Shown here one piece after another: positions 49,990 to 59,978 of a stretch of DNA of 64,000 nucleotides. Positions within the stretch are counted from its first letter, which is position 1, and every line of letters starts with the position of its first letter. The DNA is from Bacteroides reticulotermitis JCM 10512. GTDB taxonomy: Bacteria > Bacteroidota > Bacteroidia > Bacteroidales > Bacteroidaceae. The DNA lies in NCBI RefSeq assembly GCF_000517545.1, contig NZ_BAIV01000001.1, positions 124,001 through 188,000 of the forward strand. The letters run 5' to 3'. A program made the position numbers and the translations under genes. Under the pieces are notes generated by a model. That model was not told where the DNA came from, ran no database searches, and saw nothing but the letters and a program-made list of their open reading frames with translations.

Positions 49990-51549
49990 ATGGCCGAGCA
50001 AAAAAGAAATACCCGTAATACGAAGACAAAAGTACAACCAGTGAATGACTATGGGCGTATCCAACCACAAGCGCTAGAATTGGAAGAAGCGGTTCTGGGT
50101 GCTCTGATGATTGAGAAAGATGCTTATTCGCTAGTTAGTGAAATACTTCGTCCGGAATCTTTCTATGAGCATCGGCATCAGTTGATTTATTCTGCGATTA
50201 CTGACCTCTCCGTAAATCAAAAACCTGTAGATATTCTTACGGTAAAGGAACAATTAAGCAAGCGGGGAGAACTTGAAGAAGTAGGAGGCCCTTTTTACAT
50301 TACTCAATTGAGTAGTAAGGTTGCTTCTTCGGCTCATATAGAATATCACGCCCGTATCATTGCACAGAAATCCTTGGCTCGTGAACTAATTACTTTCACC
50401 AGCAATATACAGAGTAAAGCCTTTGATGAAACGCTGGACGTAGATGATTTGATGCAAGAAGCCGAAGGTAAGTTATTCGACATTTCACAACAAAATCTTA
50501 AAAAAGACTATACACAGATCAATCCTGTGGTTGATGAAGCTTATAAGTTAATCCAAAAGGCGGCAGCTCGTGCAGATGGCTTGAGCGGTCTTGAAAGTGG
50601 GTATAACAAGCTTGATCAGATGACTTCCGGATGGCAGAATTCCGACCTTATTATTATCGCTGCTCGTCCGGCAATGGGAAAAACCGCATTTGTACTTTCA
50701 ATGGCGAAGAATATTGCGGTTAACTATCGGAATCCGGTAGCTCTATTCTCGCTTGAAATGAGTAACGTACAGTTGGTGAATCGTTTGATTTCGAATGTAT
50801 GTGAGATACCCAGTGACAAGATTAAGAGTGGACAGTTGCAAACCTACGAATGGCAACAGTTGGATTATAAATTAAAAGATTTATTAGACGCTCCTTTGTA
50901 TATCGACGATACTCCTTCACTTTCTGTGTTTGAGCTTCGCACCAAGGCCCGTCGTTTGGTGCGGGAGCATGGGGTTCGCATGGTTATTATTGACTACCTT
51001 CAGTTGATGAATGCAAGCGGAATGGCTTTTGGTAGCCGCCAGGAAGAGGTGAGTACCATTTCTCGTTCTTTGAAAGGCTTGGCGAAGGAATTAAATATAC
51101 CGATTATTGCGTTGTCGCAGTTGAATCGTGGAGTTGAAAGCCGCGAGGGGATTGATGGTAAGCGTCCTCAATTAAGTGACCTTCGTGAATCGGGAGCTAT
51201 CGAGCAGGATGCCGATATGGTGTGCTTTATTCACCGTCCCGAGTATTACAAAATATTTCAAGATGACCGGGGAAATGACCTGCGTGGTATGGCAGAAATT
51301 GTTATTGCCAAACATCGTAATGGTGCAGTAGGAGAGGTGTTACTTCGATTTAAAGGGGAGTTTACTCGTTTCTCCAATCCGGAAGATGATATGGTTATTC
51401 CGATGCCGGGAGATTCGAATGGAGCTATGTTAGGGTCGAAGGTTAATACCGATTCATCTGGTTCCGTACCTCCACCCGAACCGGATTTTATACCTCAATC
51501 GAACAATCCGTTTGGAGCACCGGGAGGAGATGGTCCTTTGCCTTTCTAA
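49990..51549 (+). CDS. dnaB: Replicative DNA helicase DnaB
   Basis: A 519-residue hexameric helicase of the replication fork. The N-terminal primase-interacting domain begins QALELEEAVLGALMIEKDAYSLV. The RecA-like motor carries Walker A ARPAMGKTAF, Walker B MVIIDYLQLM and the arginine-finger region VIAKHRNGAVGEV. A proline/glycine-rich tail follows. The frame is intact. It marks the left edge of the peptide-biosynthesis cluster. Confidence 0.97.
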   Translation: MAEQKRNTRNTKTKVQPVNDYGRIQPQALELEEAVLGALMIEKDAYSLVSEILRPESFYEHRHQLIYSAITDLSVNQKPVDILTVKEQLSKRGELEEVGGPFYITQLSSKVASSAHIEYHARIIAQKSLARELITFTSNIQSKAFDETLDVDDLMQEAEGKLFDISQQNLKKDYTQINPVVDEAYKLIQKAAARADGLSGLESGYNKLDQMTSGWQNSDLIIIAARPAMGKTAFVLSMAKNIAVNYRNPVALFSLEMSNVQLVNRLISNVCEIPSDKIKSGQLQTYEWQQLDYKLKDLLDAPLYIDDTPSLSVFELRTKARRLVREHGVRMVIIDYLQLMNASGMAFGSRQEEVSTISRSLKGLAKELNIPIIALSQLNRGVESREGIDGKRPQLSDLRESGAIEQDADMVCFIHRPEYYKIFQDDRGNDLRGMAEIVIAKHRNGAVGEVLLRFKGEFTRFSNPEDDMVIPMPGDSNGAMLGSKVNTDSSGSVPPPEPDFIPQSNNPFGAPGGDGPLPF

Positions 51550-51685
51550 TTTTATTCGAAAGTATCTTACATCTTATTCGCTTTTTATGTATTTCGCTCA
51601 ATTGGGGCGAAAAGAAGACTAGAAGCCTGTACCTTGCTTGGGTTCGTAAAAAGGCTGACGGAGTTAAGATTATAAATATAGTAAT

Positions 51686-51880
51686 ATGAAAATTAATCCC
51701 GACTTATTCTTATGAGTTGATTGGGACTTTAGTCTCTTTAGAGAATATCCATTAATACGGGTTACCAACCTTGAAGGAGAAAAACTCTTCCAAAAGATAT
51801 TCGAATTGGAACCAACAATGACTTCAAGGAAGTTCGAATTTTACAAGAGTTACCAGAAAAACGCAAAACATGTGAATTGA
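51686..51880 (+). pseudogene. Short gene remnant with one in-frame stop
   Basis: One frame reads MKINPDLFL, TGA, then VDWDFSLFREYPLIRVTNL, EGEKLFQKIFELEPTMTS and RKFEFYKSYQKNAKHVN with a terminal stop. The opening resembles small DUF6922-like proteins, which in Bacteroidales often sit beside AbiEii-type nucleotidyltransferase toxins; that link is from memory and weak. The TGA and the absence of a partner argue for decay. Confidence 0.4.
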
Positions 51881-51988
51881 GAAACTGTACCGAGATTCCT
51901 TTTACTTCCTTGATCACTCTTTTGGTTTAAAAGAGACAAAGGAAGGCTTTTTCTGTAGGAGGCAACCTAGCTTAATGCTTTTGAAGTT

Positions 51989-52108
51989 TTAGACCCTTTT
52001 TTTGATGCCAAATAGATCAAGAATCTGATTAGTAATATCTATACTAACTTCTCTGTTATGAGCCGATTCTTCGCAATCCCTGCCCAACTTCAAGATTGTA
52101 AGTGCCAT
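51989..52108 (-). pseudogene. Possible 39-codon remnant
   Basis: The minus-strand frame gives MALTILKLGRDCEESAHNRE then VSIDITNQILDLFGIKKRV and a stop, and stays open about 12 codons further upstream. It looks like a C-terminal fragment of a larger protein. I do not recognise it. Confidence 0.3.
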
Positions 52109-52658
52109 CTGTAATAAACAAAAGGAAGTCTTGTGCGCTTACTGGAAGCCTTATATATAACCTTTAGGTTATATGGCAGATGCTAGCTATTGTGAAAGGG
52201 GATTTGTTATTCCACATATATGAAGCTTCTTTGGGAAGCCATCAGTTAGCTTTTTATTTGATGTATTAAGATCTACAAATGTTTTGGGGTGCTTTTTTAT
52301 CTTTGAAATAATCGGATTTTAAAGTAAGGGAACACCAATTTCCACAAATCGTAATCTATGTTATTAGCATGCATGGGAGGTTTGGTAATAAGTATGTGAA
52401 CTATATCATGTTTTCTGTTATAGATATTTTAAAAGATACTTCGATGTTAAAGAATTAATTGTTGAGCAGATTCGAATCAGCTTTCTTATGAAGATACAAA
52501 TTAACTGGAGGTCATCTATTCCGTATAAAAGGAACTAGAAAGTCTTCCTTTTTGTAAATCAGCTCTTTGAAGAGGAGGAATAATTGTTCATTCTACACAA
52601 CTATTTGGTATATTCGCCTAAAACAGGTTCTTTTTTTTATATATATAATAAAAACACA

Positions 52659-52666
52659 TACATTTG
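52659..52666 (+). promoter_or_regulatory. Candidate -7 element for radical SAM cluster
   Basis: TACATTTG matches TAnnTTTG, 48 bases before the maturase ATG at 52715, after a T/A-rich stretch. Confidence 0.55.
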
Positions 52667-52714
52667 CCAATGTAATTATTTGAGATTTTATTTTAAATTA
52701 AATACTTAAACACT

Positions 52715-54075
52715 ATGAAACACGCAAGAGCATCATCGTATATAATACCTGTAAAACTAAAAGATGGGAGATATATGTTGATTCATGGTTATACGGGAGC
52801 TGTTGATATCATAACAGAAGGATTGCTAAAAAAATAGAATCAGTATCTCAGAGGACAGATTTATCTTTCGAAACAATTCAAACACTTCAGAAGAGAGGAT
52901 ATATTACCAATAAAAATCGAGAAGAAGAAATAGCTTATGTGAGGAAGCTTGCAGATGTATTAGGTAAAAGAAATTCCTTTTGTCGAAAAACATTTACCTT
53001 ATTAGTTACTTATAACTGTAATTTCAAATGTCCTTATTGTTATGAGCAAGAAAGTGTTATGAAATATCCATCCTTCGTTATTTCTGAAAAAATGGTTGAT
53101 CATTTTTTTGAAATGATCCCTAAAATTGAACCCGATGAAGAGCTATGGAGAAGAACCATCGATCTATTTGGAGGAGAACCCCTTTTAAAAGAAAATAAGG
53201 ATCGGATTAAATACATTATTAAAAAAGGAAAAGAACGTGGATTCAAATTCTCTGCAACAAGTAATGGATATGATTTAGTATATTATGAAGAGTTATTATC
53301 CACTGATGCTATTGGTGTGGTTCAAGTGACTATTGATGGGAGTAAATATGTTCATGATAGTAGGCGAGTACATGTTACTGAAATCGGATCTTTTGATGTA
53401 ATTATTAATAATATAGAGATGTCATTGAGAAAAGGGATTTCAATTATTGTAAGAATTAATATAGATAATACAAATGTAGGAGAAGTAGTAAAACTTGATA
53501 AGTATTTTCGGGAGAAGGGCTTTTATTTATATGATAGTTTTATGGTGTATGCTGCTTATTTGGGGGGGGAAGTTAATTTTAATCCAGAAACATATAACAA
53601 TGAAATCAGTTTATCCGGTACCTATGATGATTTTTTTGAAGTGTTTAAAAATAAAGATCATAAAGTTAAGCACAATTACACATTGTATAATAGACTTTAC
53701 AATGCTATAGAAAGTAAAAAATCGATACCACTTTCCTCTTGCCATTGCGATTCCCACTATTCAAATTATGTATTTGACCCTTTAGGCAATATTTATACAT
53801 GCCTAGAATTAGTTGGGAAAAAAGAGCATTCTATTGGTACATATAATAGAGCTGATTTGAAATGGAATGAAAATGCTGCTCGTTGGCAAGAGAGAAATAT
53901 TAGTAGTATTGCTGGGTGCAATAGATGTAAATACACATTATTATGTGGAGGAGGATGTTTTGCAAAAGTGTTGCGAAATCCAAAATGTGGTGATTCATAT
54001 TGTGGAGATTTCTCTACTATTTTAGGACAGGTTTGTAATGAAGTATACTTTGATTTAATGAACCCGTATGTTTAA
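52715..54075 (+). CDS. Radical SAM/SPASM peptide maturase, one frameshift
   Basis: Corrected length is about 453 residues. The N-terminal part (SSYIIPVKLKDGRYMLIHGY then TGAVDIITEG) resembles the leader-recognition region of peptide-modifying radical SAM enzymes. The cluster motif is CNFKCPYC (Cys 102, 106, 109), followed by FGGEPL and TSNGYDL. The C-terminal SPASM region has CHCD, YTCLELVGKKEHSIG and CNRCKYTLLCGGGCF for auxiliary Fe-S clusters. The frame breaks in the A run 52828-52834: eight As instead of seven give LLKKIESVSQ. Such enzymes install thioether, C-C or epimer modifications in ribosomal peptides. A precursor-like peptide follows 18 bases downstream. Confidence 0.88.
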
Positions 54076-54093
54076 CAAATTAATTATTATTTT

Positions 54094-54294
54094 ATGAAAG
54101 AAAAAAAAAGAGAGTAACAACGAATTGATTTCGTTAAATGAGAATCTGATCACAGAGTTTGAAATTCAACAGTTGGAAGAACGTTTGGAAACAGATCCAT
54201 TGGCATTAAGTGGTTGATAAGTATTTCAGCACCAGAAAATTCACTGGCATGTTTCGTGATTACATGTGATTCTGGATTCAAAATTGAATTTTAA
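54094..54294 (+). CDS. Candidate modified-peptide precursor (66 residues after two indel corrections)
   Basis: As read, the frame stops after seven codons. If the A run 54101-54109 has eight As and the T pair at 54214-54215 has three, one 66-residue peptide appears. A charged leader (NENLITEFEIQQLEERLETD) ends PLALSG at residue 40, a Gly-type cleavage site. A 26-residue hydrophobic core follows, with Cys 53 and Cys 58 in LACFVITCDSGFKIEF. Position (18 bases after the maturase), size, acidic leader and paired cysteines all fit a ribosomally made, post-translationally modified peptide. Both corrections are inferred. If the breaks are real, the gene is dead. Confidence 0.6.
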
Positions 54295-54304
54295 TCTTTA
54301 ATTC

Positions 54305-54353
54305 AAGTTATTCTTCTTATCATAGATATTCTCTATGATAAGAAGAATAACTT
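54305..54353 (+). terminator. 22-bp perfect stem-loop between precursor and export/processing genes
   Basis: AAGTTATTCTTCTTATCATA (start of the left arm, 54305-54326) is perfectly complementary to 54332-54353 with a 5-base loop, followed by TT. It ends 10 bases before the next ATG. It may attenuate transcription so the precursor is made in excess, or protect the precursor mRNA 3' end. Confidence 0.75.
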
Positions 54354-54363
54354 TTAAAACAGC

Positions 54364-56661
54364 ATGAGAAATAAGAAAAGATATATAATTTTATTGTACC
54401 TGATGTTGAGCTACATTTTGGCTTTCTCTCAATATAGAATGTCGGGATATTTAAATTGTTCAGATGAGAAGCAGGCAATTTCTTATGCTACGGTTCGTTT
54501 ATTACAAATCGATTCAACTTTTGTTTCCGGGAGTCTGACAGACAGCACAGGTCTTTACCGCTTCGATAAGGTTTATCCGGAGAAGTATCTGATTGCTTTT
54601 AGCTCCATTGGGTATCTATCTAAAGTAGTTCCCGTAACGATACAGGCAAACGATACTGTACTTCCGGCATTCACATTAGAGAGTGATCATTTAATGTTGG
54701 AAGAGGTCGTCGTTAAAGCCAGCTCTTTTATCCGCAAGGAAGACCATGTTCTGATCCTTCCGGATAAGCAGCAGCTAAAGCATGCCAATACGGGATACGA
54801 TTTACTCTATAACTTGATGATACCTGATATTGACGTAAACAGGCGTATTGGAGAAGTTACCACTTTCGGTGGTGGAGTTTCGTTATATATAAATGGGGAA
54901 AAGGCGAATTACCGTGACGTGCAGAGCCTTCGTCCGCGTGATGTTCTCAATGTGGAATATTATGACGTCCCCATAGGTAAGTACGCTGGTGATGTAGCAG
55001 CCATCAACTATGTAACCAGACAATACACATCCGGAGGTTATGTCGCGTTGGATGGTAAACAAACCATTGGTTATTTAGCGGGAGATTATAATGTAGGGGC
55101 AAAAATGAACCGTAAGCATACCACTTATTCTATGTGGGGTGGCTACAATATGAAAAGATATACTGGTACGCAAACAGAAAAGCATGAAGAAATCTACTCT
55201 CCCGACTATACGGTTAATCGTGACCGTCGGACAGAAAACGCCACGTTTGCCAACAACCAGCAATATGTGCAGTTCAAAGTGAACAACCAGACTAAATTAC
55301 GCAATTTGTCGATGCAAGTATCGTTGGTACGTGATGAAACACCTAAAGACGGTCATGGTGATAACTTGATTTATTCGGGATATTATACTCACAATGAAAG
55401 TTCGTCAGAAAGGAAAAGCTCGAAAAGTTTGCAGCCTTTTATCAAGTTGTATGGGGAGTTTAACCTTCCAAAAGACCAATCGCTGGACTTTACGTTGAGA
55501 GGTTCCTATAGCCAAAATGATTATAAAAGAACCTATATGGAGGGGAGTAACTTTTTTTCGACCAATATAGATGAAGATATGTACTCGCTTGTGTTCTCTG
55601 GTAATTATAACTTGCGCTTGAGAAAAGGAAAAAGTCTGGGCGTAGGTATGCTGCATAATCATAAAGTAACATCTTCCTCCTATGCCGGAGATTATACCTC
55701 CTGGCAACATTTATGGTCTGGAGAGAGTGTGATGTTCATTACTTATACACAAAGAGTAGGTAAAAACCTAATGATGCTTATTCGTCCGGGAATTTCTTAT
55801 TTGAACTACAAACTACATCGTGGAGAGCTGAAACAACATTATACCTTGAGATTTAATACCATGTTATTGCATCAAATAGACAAGAAGCAACAAGTAAGGT
55901 ACTATGTGAATATCGGCAATATAACACCTGATATTTCGTTTATAAACAATGTTGAACAAACAGTTGATTTTCTACAAATCAAGCGTGGTAATCCGGACTT
56001 GGATAATACTAAACTCTATAATATAGGTGCTAATTATACCAACCAGTGGGGCTGTTTGAAATTGCACGGTGTGGTAGATTATATGGGATACCTAGACAAT
56101 GTTACTTATCATTATTATTTTGACAATGATAAACTGATTAACAGCTTCCGTTCCGGAGACAATGCTCATGTATTATCAGCACGTTTAGGAGTTACCTATA
56201 ACTTCTCAGATAAGCTGCGTACCAAATTATCTACTGATTATGTATTTCAGAAAACAACAGGAAAAGCTCATCTGACCGATAATAGTCTATCCGTTAAGTT
56301 GGACGTTAATTATTTCTGGAAAGACTTTGCCTTGAATGTCTATGGAAGCATAGAAACAAGTAAAGTGAATCTTTGGACTTTTGTCCATGAGAAAAGACCC
56401 GCCCGCTATGGTGCTTCTGTGAATTGGAGTCGTAAAAACTGGTATGCTGAAACTGGAGTTGATAATCTTTTCAGTCGTGGTAATTATCGCGAGTATGTAA
56501 AGCTGGATATGTATAAGTATAACCAGCTTCAGAGAAGTCGACTGAATCAATCTATCGGTTATGTGAAATTATCTTATACCTTCGATTTTGGACGTAAAAC
56601 GTCACGTGAGAAGGAAGAGGTCGATAGAAGTATAAATAGTGCAATTATGAAAATCGATTAA
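54364..56661 (+). CDS. Outer-membrane beta-barrel protein, TonB-receptor-like
   Basis: A 765-residue protein: signal peptide (to about residue 22), a carboxypeptidase-regulatory-like domain (ISYATVRLLQIDSTFVSGSLTDSTGLYRF), a plug-like domain (ITFGGG-type FGGGVSLYINGEKANYRDVQ, LNVEYYDVPIGKYAG) and a long C-terminal barrel ending in YVKLSYTFDFGRK. This is the outer-membrane beta-barrel family related to TonB-dependent receptors, but no clear TonB box is seen. In this operon it could export or take up the modified peptide (inference). The gap to the protease gene is 4 bases. Confidence 0.85.
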   Translation: MRNKKRYIILLYLMLSYILAFSQYRMSGYLNCSDEKQAISYATVRLLQIDSTFVSGSLTDSTGLYRFDKVYPEKYLIAFSSIGYLSKVVPVTIQANDTVLPAFTLESDHLMLEEVVVKASSFIRKEDHVLILPDKQQLKHANTGYDLLYNLMIPDIDVNRRIGEVTTFGGGVSLYINGEKANYRDVQSLRPRDVLNVEYYDVPIGKYAGDVAAINYVTRQYTSGGYVALDGKQTIGYLAGDYNVGAKMNRKHTTYSMWGGYNMKRYTGTQTEKHEEIYSPDYTVNRDRRTENATFANNQQYVQFKVNNQTKLRNLSMQVSLVRDETPKDGHGDNLIYSGYYTHNESSSERKSSKSLQPFIKLYGEFNLPKDQSLDFTLRGSYSQNDYKRTYMEGSNFFSTNIDEDMYSLVFSGNYNLRLRKGKSLGVGMLHNHKVTSSSYAGDYTSWQHLWSGESVMFITYTQRVGKNLMMLIRPGISYLNYKLHRGELKQHYTLRFNTMLLHQIDKKQQVRYYVNIGNITPDISFINNVEQTVDFLQIKRGNPDLDNTKLYNIGANYTNQWGCLKLHGVVDYMGYLDNVTYHYYFDNDKLINSFRSGDNAHVLSARLGVTYNFSDKLRTKLSTDYVFQKTTGKAHLTDNSLSVKLDVNYFWKDFALNVYGSIETSKVNLWTFVHEKRPARYGASVNWSRKNWYAETGVDNLFSRGNYREYVKLDMYKYNQLQRSRLNQSIGYVKLSYTFDFGRKTSREKEEVDRSINSAIMKID

Positions 56662-56665
56662 TAGA

Positions 56666-57862
56666 ATGGAAAAGTATAATCAAATATATATTCAGAAGCT
56701 GTCCACTTCTTCTGTGAAAGAGCGTTATTTGCTTATTTCAGAAGGCAAATATTATGAAGCCAGTTCTTCTGTTGTGCAACTCCTTGTTTGCTTGCAAGAA
56801 AAAGACACTAAGGAAGAAGCAATAATTGCCTATATAGGACAAAGCAGGAATCTATTTACACCGAGGCAAATTGAAGAGTTGATAGATCGATGCATAGTGC
56901 CGATATTAGAAAATACGGAGAAAAAAAAACGATCTTTTATTTATGAACGTGAACTTTTTTCAGCTGCTTCTATAGATCGTTTTACGGATATTTTCCGTTT
57001 CTTATTCTATAAAAATCTGATGATACCCTTCATTATAATAGTACTGAGTCTGGATATTTATTTTTTCTATGCAACAGAAAATTTGCTTGCTATTAATAGT
57101 TCGATAAACGCTTATACTATAGTAGGATTACTTGTATTTATGCTTCTTTCTTCCCTTCTGCATGAGGTTGGGCATGCTTCGGCGTGCAAATTTTTTAGTG
57201 TCCATCATGGACAAATTGGTTTTGGGTTGTATTTGAACTTTCCTGTACTCTATACTGAGGTAACTGAAGTGTGGCGTCTGCGACGATGGCAACGGTGTGT
57301 TGTAAACATTGCAGGGGTATATTTTCAAATGTATATAGCTTTTGTTTTATTACTGTTTTTTTTCTTGACTGGCTCCGATATTATACGGTATATGCTGCTA
57401 CTCATTAACTTTGGTTTCATTTTAACACTGAATCCTTTCTTTAAATTTGATGGTTATTGGATTGCTTCGGATATGCTGGGAGTTCCCAACTTACGTAAAC
57501 GTTCACAAGAACTGCTAGTCTACTTTTTTAAGAGTATAGGGAGAAAGAGTCAAAGAGAAAAACCGTACCTGCTACAGGTGAATTGCTTGGGACGATATGG
57601 GTTGATTGTATATTCGATTGTCGTAAACCTATTTATGGGATATTACTTTTTCTATATATTGCCTAGGTTTGTCATAAGTTTCATACATTCATTCCCCGAG
57701 GAAATGAATCAATTAGTTCTTTATCTTTCCAACAATATGACTCCTTCGTTTGCTTTATTGCGCAATATGGCTATGCAATTATTATTATTAATTTTAATGG
57801 GTATTTTTGTTTTTAACTTAGTACGTGCTTTATTGGGATATGCAGGAAAAAAACAAAAATAA
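56666..57862 (+). CDS. M50-family membrane metalloprotease
   Basis: A 398-residue protein with a soluble N-terminal part of about 110 residues, then several membrane helices. The zinc motif HEVGH is at residues 166-170 and the distal motif NPFFKFDG, with Asp 262, completes a site-2-protease active site. Relatives of this arrangement occur beside radical SAM and other peptide-maturation genes, where they cleave or process the peptide in the membrane. It starts 4 bases after the barrel gene and overlaps the next gene by 23 bases, so cotranscription is nearly certain. Confidence 0.87.
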   Translation: MEKYNQIYIQKLSTSSVKERYLLISEGKYYEASSSVVQLLVCLQEKDTKEEAIIAYIGQSRNLFTPRQIEELIDRCIVPILENTEKKKRSFIYERELFSAASIDRFTDIFRFLFYKNLMIPFIIIVLSLDIYFFYATENLLAINSSINAYTIVGLLVFMLLSSLLHEVGHASACKFFSVHHGQIGFGLYLNFPVLYTEVTEVWRLRRWQRCVVNIAGVYFQMYIAFVLLLFFFLTGSDIIRYMLLLINFGFILTLNPFFKFDGYWIASDMLGVPNLRKRSQELLVYFFKSIGRKSQREKPYLLQVNCLGRYGLIVYSIVVNLFMGYYFFYILPRFVISFIHSFPEEMNQLVLYLSNNMTPSFALLRNMAMQLLLLILMGIFVFNLVRALLGYAGKKQK

Positions 57863-59957
57863 AACTGCTCAAATTGCTGTTGTTGTAGTTGCAGTAACAG
57901 TCATGATGTGGATGTTCCAAATGAACGATCCCTATATACTACTTTTACCATGCATATCGATCGTATGGGCTTGCTTGTATAGAAACTTTCGTTTCTCGAC
58001 TATCGATTTTGTGTTAGTCTGTATTTGTATATACGATGTAGTAAACTGGTATATGTGCCCTTCCTCGGCTTTGGATGGAGCATATACCTCAGTAATTTGT
58101 ATTTGTTGTTACGCATTATTAAGGAGTACTATGTATTCTAGAGAGTATCGAAACTTATTCCTGAAGATGCTTCTTTTTCCTATATTAATTGCCCTTGTTA
58201 TTACATTAGTATCATTTAATCTTTTTATCGATGCTACACATGAAGTTGGATTTATTGACACATATCCTCTTCGTTTTTTGTTTAGACCCTTAGGCTATGT
58301 TACAACTGTTCTGTCAAGCATTTATATTCCTTTACTAGGGTTGCTTGCTATAGGGTGCTATTACCAGATTCCCCGCTGGCGAGGTCTTTTTGGCTTGTCT
58401 GGGGTGCTGGCATTGGTTACAATCTTTCTTTCGTTTTCACGTGCAGCTTATATTGCATGTATAGTATATGCTATCTTTATTTTAATAGTTGTAAAATCAA
58501 CTCGGAAGAAGATGACTCTTCTTGCTCTCTATTTTTGTATATGTGGAACGATCTGGCTGTTTTTTCCAATAGAGGTTGCTACTACACTTGCCATGAACAA
58601 AACGATATCACAACGACAAAGTACAGAAGGGCGTTTGAAAGCAACAGAGAAAGCACTGGAGATATTTAAAGAAAACAAATGGATAGGTACTGGAGATAAA
58701 AGTTATTCTTTGACAATGGATAAAGTGATGACTCAAGATTCAACATTTGCTTTTACTCCATATGCACCGAACATAGCTATACAACTATTAATAGAAAAAG
58801 GTATTATTGGAATAATGCTCTATGTTTGCTTAGCTATAGCGGTTATAATAACATTTATGCGATGGAGAAAGCGCCCCATCGCATTGCTGTCAGGTGGATG
58901 CTTATTGGCATTTGCTATAAAAGAGATGACAATAAGTAGTATGCTAAACGATTATGTGGTTTGCTTATTGGTGTTTATTCTACTTGCCTTTTTACAAGTA
59001 GAAGCGGAAGAAGTAGAGAACAAAAAAATAATTGTTCCATCTTGGGAAAGATATGCTTTTGTTGTATTTACGGGCATGTGTTTCATTTGTTTTGAAACCT
59101 CTAATTTAAAGGAGCAGTCTGATAAGGAAAATACTCATAAGGCAGTAGAGGCATTCGGATCGGGAAACTATCTTAAAGCTGTAGAATGGTTGGAAAAAAC
59201 CTCTGACCGTTTACCCTGTCGGATTAACCGGGCAATGCTCGCTGTGAATGTCCCCGATAGCCTTTTACCAGTGGGGTATCAGTTGAAAGCTGGAGAGAGT
59301 TTAGGAGAAATAACCTTACCATCAGATATTTACATTTCTTATATACAAGCGAAGTTAATGCTTAATGGAGCAAGAGAAATAGAGGCCTACCACATACTCG
59401 AAAAATTGGTAATGAACTATCCGCGTAATGCTTCCTACATGTACGAGTTTTATCAAATGTTGTATAAAAAAGGAAAGCAGCAGGAGGCTGCATTAACGTT
59501 GGCAAAGGTCCTATGGTTATACCCTAGATTTTTACATACAGAACAAGTAAAAGATGTGTTTTTTACTGATCCTATTTTTAGGGAAAAAGTGCTTGCTAAT
59601 TTAACACTAGAACTAATAAAAATAGAGAATACACCCAATGCGTATGCTCGTTATGGTTATATTTCTTATTATATGGGTGAAAAAGAAGAAGCAAAGGTGT
59701 TTCTGAACAAAGCGTTGGAATTTCAACCAGGATTTGCTGTTCCGTGGCTTTTGTTAGGAAAGTTACATAAAGAGGTGGGAAAAACGAAGGAAGCAGAAGT
59801 GTGTTACAAAAAGTACAATATTTTAATGAAGGGGGTATATACAAATGATAAATTACCATTAGAAGACGAAGTACAAATATATCTAGATTCAAAGGTGGTG
59901 TTTGAAAGATATGCGAAAAAATTTCTCACGTGGTATGGCTGTGCACTGGTTTATTAA
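57840..59957 (+). CDS. O-antigen-ligase-like membrane protein with C-terminal TPRs
   Basis: About 705 residues from the Met of MQEKNKNKTAQIAV (the open frame also allows 57825). Roughly ten to twelve membrane helices fill residues 10-420, with the WzyC/O-antigen-ligase-type loop (QRQSTEGRLKATEKALEIFKENKWIGTG) between them. After a last helix, a soluble TPR-like region follows (AVEAFGSGNYLKAVEWLEKTSD, PRFLHTEQVKD, YISYYMGEKEEAKVFLNKALEFQPG). Such ligases transfer a lipid-linked glycan to an acceptor. In a peptide operon this is unexpected. The AT-rich codon use matches its neighbours. Confidence 0.82.
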   Translation: MQEKNKNKTAQIAVVVVAVTVMMWMFQMNDPYILLLPCISIVWACLYRNFRFSTIDFVLVCICIYDVVNWYMCPSSALDGAYTSVICICCYALLRSTMYSREYRNLFLKMLLFPILIALVITLVSFNLFIDATHEVGFIDTYPLRFLFRPLGYVTTVLSSIYIPLLGLLAIGCYYQIPRWRGLFGLSGVLALVTIFLSFSRAAYIACIVYAIFILIVVKSTRKKMTLLALYFCICGTIWLFFPIEVATTLAMNKTISQRQSTEGRLKATEKALEIFKENKWIGTGDKSYSLTMDKVMTQDSTFAFTPYAPNIAIQLLIEKGIIGIMLYVCLAIAVIITFMRWRKRPIALLSGGCLLAFAIKEMTISSMLNDYVVCLLVFILLAFLQVEAEEVENKKIIVPSWERYAFVVFTGMCFICFETSNLKEQSDKENTHKAVEAFGSGNYLKAVEWLEKTSDRLPCRINRAMLAVNVPDSLLPVGYQLKAGESLGEITLPSDIYISYIQAKLMLNGAREIEAYHILEKLVMNYPRNASYMYEFYQMLYKKGKQQEAALTLAKVLWLYPRFLHTEQVKDVFFTDPIFREKVLANLTLELIKIENTPNAYARYGYISYYMGEKEEAKVFLNKALEFQPGFAVPWLLLGKLHKEVGKTKEAEVCYKKYNILMKGVYTNDKLPLEDEVQIYLDSKVVFERYAKKFLTWYGCALVY

Positions 59958-59978
59958 TTTTTATACAAAGAATAAGAT

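Larger units (their letters stand above)
51550..52714. other. AT-rich 1.17-kb gap with gene remnants before the radical SAM cluster
   Basis: No intact gene of normal length is seen on either strand. Two remnants (51686-51880 and 51989-52108) and one promoter-like site near the end are listed separately. The base composition is visibly more AT-rich than in dnaB, fitting an insertion boundary. Confidence 0.5.
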
